Source: Paracoccaceae bacterium (GTDB taxonomy: Bacteria > Pseudomonadota > Alphaproteobacteria > Rhodobacterales > Rhodobacteraceae). Taken from it: a stretch of 10,237 bases of DNA. The translations under genes were made by a program, and so were the position numbers. Below the pieces are notes generated by a model. It was not told the DNA's origin, ran no database searches, and was given only the letters and a program-made list of their open reading frames with translations. Positions 6,873 through 10,237 of this stretch are shown piece after piece. Position 1 is the first letter of the stretch; each line of letters begins with the position of its first letter. The stretch spans positions 1 through 10,237 of the forward strand of contig SLKB01000325.1 of the NCBI GenBank assembly GCA_007134805.1, written 5' to 3'.

Positions 6873-6957
6873 TGGTGCGGGTGGAGGGACTTGAACCCCC
6901 ACGCCTTGCGGCGCCAGAACCTAAATCTGGTGCGTCTGCCAATTTCGCCACACCCGC
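6873..6957 (-). tRNA. tRNA-Leu(UAG)
   Basis: 85 nt on the minus strand. Acceptor arms GCGGGTG and CACCCGC pair perfectly, followed by discriminator A and an encoded CCA (6875-6873). The anticodon stem CCAGA/TCTGG encloses TTTAGGT, giving anticodon UAG, which reads CUA and other CUN leucine codons. A short variable arm with GCC/GGC pairing and the T-loop TTCAAGT mark a class II leucine tRNA. It lies upstream of tig in the same direction. Confidence 0.96.
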
Positions 6958-7050
6958 ATCGCCGCCGCATCTAGCAAATCGCCGATCGCGATGCGAGAGG
7001 AAATCGCGGGGCAGCCAAATGCGAGAGCCGCGGCAGCGCCCTGCTCCGAT

Positions 7051-7080
7051 CTGACAGGCCCGCGTTTACCCTGATGTTAC
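7051..7080 (+). promoter_or_regulatory. Candidate promoter of the Hint-domain gene
   Basis: CTGACA (7051-7056), an 18-nt spacer and TGTTAC (7075-7080) resemble a sigma70 promoter about 40 nt upstream of the start codon; with a 17-nt spacer the -10 would be ATGTTA. Weak, motif-based only. Confidence 0.3.
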
Positions 7081-7116
7081 TTTTTCGAGTCACAGTTGCG
7101 TCAGGAGAGTTCGATC

Positions 7117-7601
7117 ATGCAGCCTTCACAGTTTTCGCTTGTCCCGACGCTTCGCGCACCCGTTCCCGCCCCACCTCTGCCGCACCGGGCTTGCCCGATC
7201 GGCTTTGCGCCCGGGACACGGATCGCGACTGTCTGGGGCGCACGCCCGGTCGAGCATTTGCAAGCCGGGGATCTCTTGCGCGATGCGGATGGGCAGATCG
7301 TCGAGTTGCGATCGCTGAAATGCGCGCTGGCGCCAGCCGACACGCTTGTCCTGCTCTCACCGGGGTCTGCCAGCGATCTGGAAAGCACGCTGATCGTCGG
7401 CGCAGGGCAGGAATTGCTTCTTGGCGATTGGCGCAGCCATATCCTGTTCGATGGCCCGGTGATGGCCCCTGCGCGCACCTTTGTGGATGGCGTACAGATC
7501 AGGGCCGGGATGCGCCGCGCAACGCGGCTCTACCAGCTCGGCTGCGACGAGGATCGGATCGTTCTTGCAAATCGCCTGCGCGCCCTGGTGCCGGGGGCGC
7601 G

Positions 7602-7605
<4 letters not shown>
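7117..7605 (+). CDS. Short Hint-domain protein, apparently catalytically degenerate
   Basis: 162 residues from ATG 7117, 9 nt after AGGAG (7103-7107). The region from about 26 has the Hint (hedgehog/intein) layout common in Rhodobacteraceae: FAPGTRIAT (30-38), PVEHLQAGD (44-52) and RDADG, then a second block ending QELLLGDWRSHILFDG (98-113) and a C-terminal part with LYQLGCDEDRIVLANRL. In active Hint domains the first block begins Cys-Phe and the second contains Ser-Pro-Gln-His-Arg. Here the corresponding residues are G29 and Q98, so the nucleophile and the block-B histidine seem lost; the nearest Cys is C26. A proline-rich N-terminus precedes the domain. There is no signal peptide. Self-splicing or cleavage is therefore doubtful and a binding or structural role is more likely. 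Its stop overlaps the nnr stop by four bases. Confidence 0.85.
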
Positions 7606-9640
<2,035 letters not shown>

Positions 9641-9680
9641 GGCGCCAGCGGCAGGCATTCAGCCAAAAGTGCCATCCCAA

Positions 9681-9694
9681 CGGGGCTTGTCCCG
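9681..9694 (+). other. Small hairpin between glnB and glnA
   Basis: CGGGG (9681-9685) pairs with TCCCG (9690-9694), one pair being G-U, around a 4-nt loop. No T-run follows. It might tune glnB-glnA read-through or RNA processing, since far more GlnA than PII is needed; that is inference and the stem is short. Confidence 0.3.
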
Positions 9695-9725
9695 AGACCA
9701 CACTCAAACTCAAAAGGAAAAAGCG

Positions 9726-10237
9726 ATGAGTTCAGCTGACGTTCTCAAGATTATGCAAGACGAAGATGTTGCCTATCTCGACATACGCTTCGTCGACCCG
9801 CGCGGGCGGATGTTGCATGTGACCATCATCCGGGATCTGGTGGATGAGGACTTCCTCGAGGAAGGGTTCATGTTCGATGGCTCTTCCGTTCCAGGCTGGA
9901 AGGGGATCGAGGCCTCGGACATGAAGCTCGTCTTCGATTATAACAGCGCCTATATCGATCCGTTCTACGCCGAGAAAACCCTTGCGATCCATGCCTCGAT
10001 CGTAGAACCCGACACCAACGAGCCCTACGAGCGCGATCCGCGCGGCACCGCCGAGAAGGCCGAGGCCTATCTGAAGTCGACCGGTATCGGCGATGTGTCC
10101 TATTTCGGCCCGGAGGCCGAATTCTTTGTCTTCGACAATGTCAAGTTCAGCGACAAGATCAACAAGGTGAGCTTCGAGGTGGATGCCGAAGAGGCCGCCT
10201 GGAACACCGATACCGATTTCGACACGGGCAATATGGG
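9726..10237 (+). CDS. glnA: Glutamine synthetase type I (partial, C-terminus off the right edge)
   Basis: Makes glutamine from glutamate, ammonium and ATP; the main route of ammonium assimilation. 170 full codons are visible of a family length near 470. ATG 9726 follows AAGGA (9714-9718) with a 7-nt spacer. The N-terminal beta-grasp domain contains FVDPRGR (22-28) and FMFDGSSVPGWKGI (48-61). The start of the catalytic domain shows RDPRGTAEKAE (103-113) and GPEAEFFVFD (128-137), whose E130 and E132 are active-site metal ligands. The C-terminal adenylylation Tyr, which separates regulated forms, lies outside the window. Downstream of glnB in a shared transcript, probably under nitrogen control. 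Confidence 0.97.
   Translation, partial: MSSADVLKIMQDEDVAYLDIRFVDPRGRMLHVTIIRDLVDEDFLEEGFMFDGSSVPGWKGIEASDMKLVFDYNSAYIDPFYAEKTLAIHASIVEPDTNEPYERDPRGTAEKAEAYLKSTGIGDVSYFGPEAEFFVFDNVKFSDKINKVSFEVDAEEAAWNTDTDFDTGNM

Noticed and set aside
6965..7000. Near-palindromic CGATCGCGAT-type sequence upstream of tRNA-Leu
   Set aside because: Imperfect and made of very common GC/AT tetramers; no evidence of an operator.
5513..7054. Plus-strand open frame of 513 codons across tig and tRNA-Leu
   Set aside because: Antisense to clear trigger-factor motifs and runs through a tRNA gene.

Overview
The window looks like chromosomal DNA from an alphaproteobacterium of the Rhodobacteraceae/Roseobacter type. The reasons are the high GC content with strong G/C third-position bias in most genes, the gene order nnr-glnB-glnA, the alphaproteobacterial forms of ParE, IlvI, IlvH, trigger factor and GlnA, and a short Hint-domain protein of a kind common in that family. 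Most of it is core metabolism and information processing. No mobile element, CRISPR array or phage gene is visible.

Layout. Minus strand 1-1634: parE, running off the left edge and lacking its C-terminus. Plus strand 1812-2477: an orphan gene for a ParB-like (GxHR-type) protein of unknown role, AT-richer than its neighbours, diverging from parE. 2478-2845: a gene-free stretch with possible RNA structure, then a well-formed promoter, a 16-codon leader peptide with a Leu-Val-Ile-Val-Val run, and a rho-independent attenuator in front of ilvI. Plus strand 2846-5350: ilvI and ilvH, the two subunits of acetohydroxyacid synthase, separated by a hairpin-rich 189-nt spacer. 5377-5406: a strong hairpin terminator between convergent ilvH and tig. 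Minus strand 5426-6957: tig (trigger factor) preceded by tRNA-Leu(UAG). Plus strand 7117-7605: a degenerate Hint-domain protein, whose stop codon shares a CTAG palindrome with the stop of the convergent nnr gene. Minus strand 7602-9122: nnr, a bifunctional NAD(P)H-hydrate repair enzyme. Plus strand 9302-10237: glnB (PII) and glnA (glutamine synthetase), glnA truncated by the right edge.

How they fit together. ilvI/ilvH form one unit, apparently controlled by ribosome-mediated attenuation that senses branched-chain aminoacyl-tRNAs. glnB/glnA form the usual alphaproteobacterial nitrogen operon in which PII signals nitrogen status and GlnA assimilates ammonium. parE, tig, tRNA-Leu and nnr are housekeeping genes. 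The parts least explained by known biology are the ParB-like orphan, the ilvI-ilvH spacer, and the Hint protein that lacks the expected catalytic residues. No clear multi-gene novel system is visible; the best candidates are the leader/attenuator region and the orphan gene beside it.
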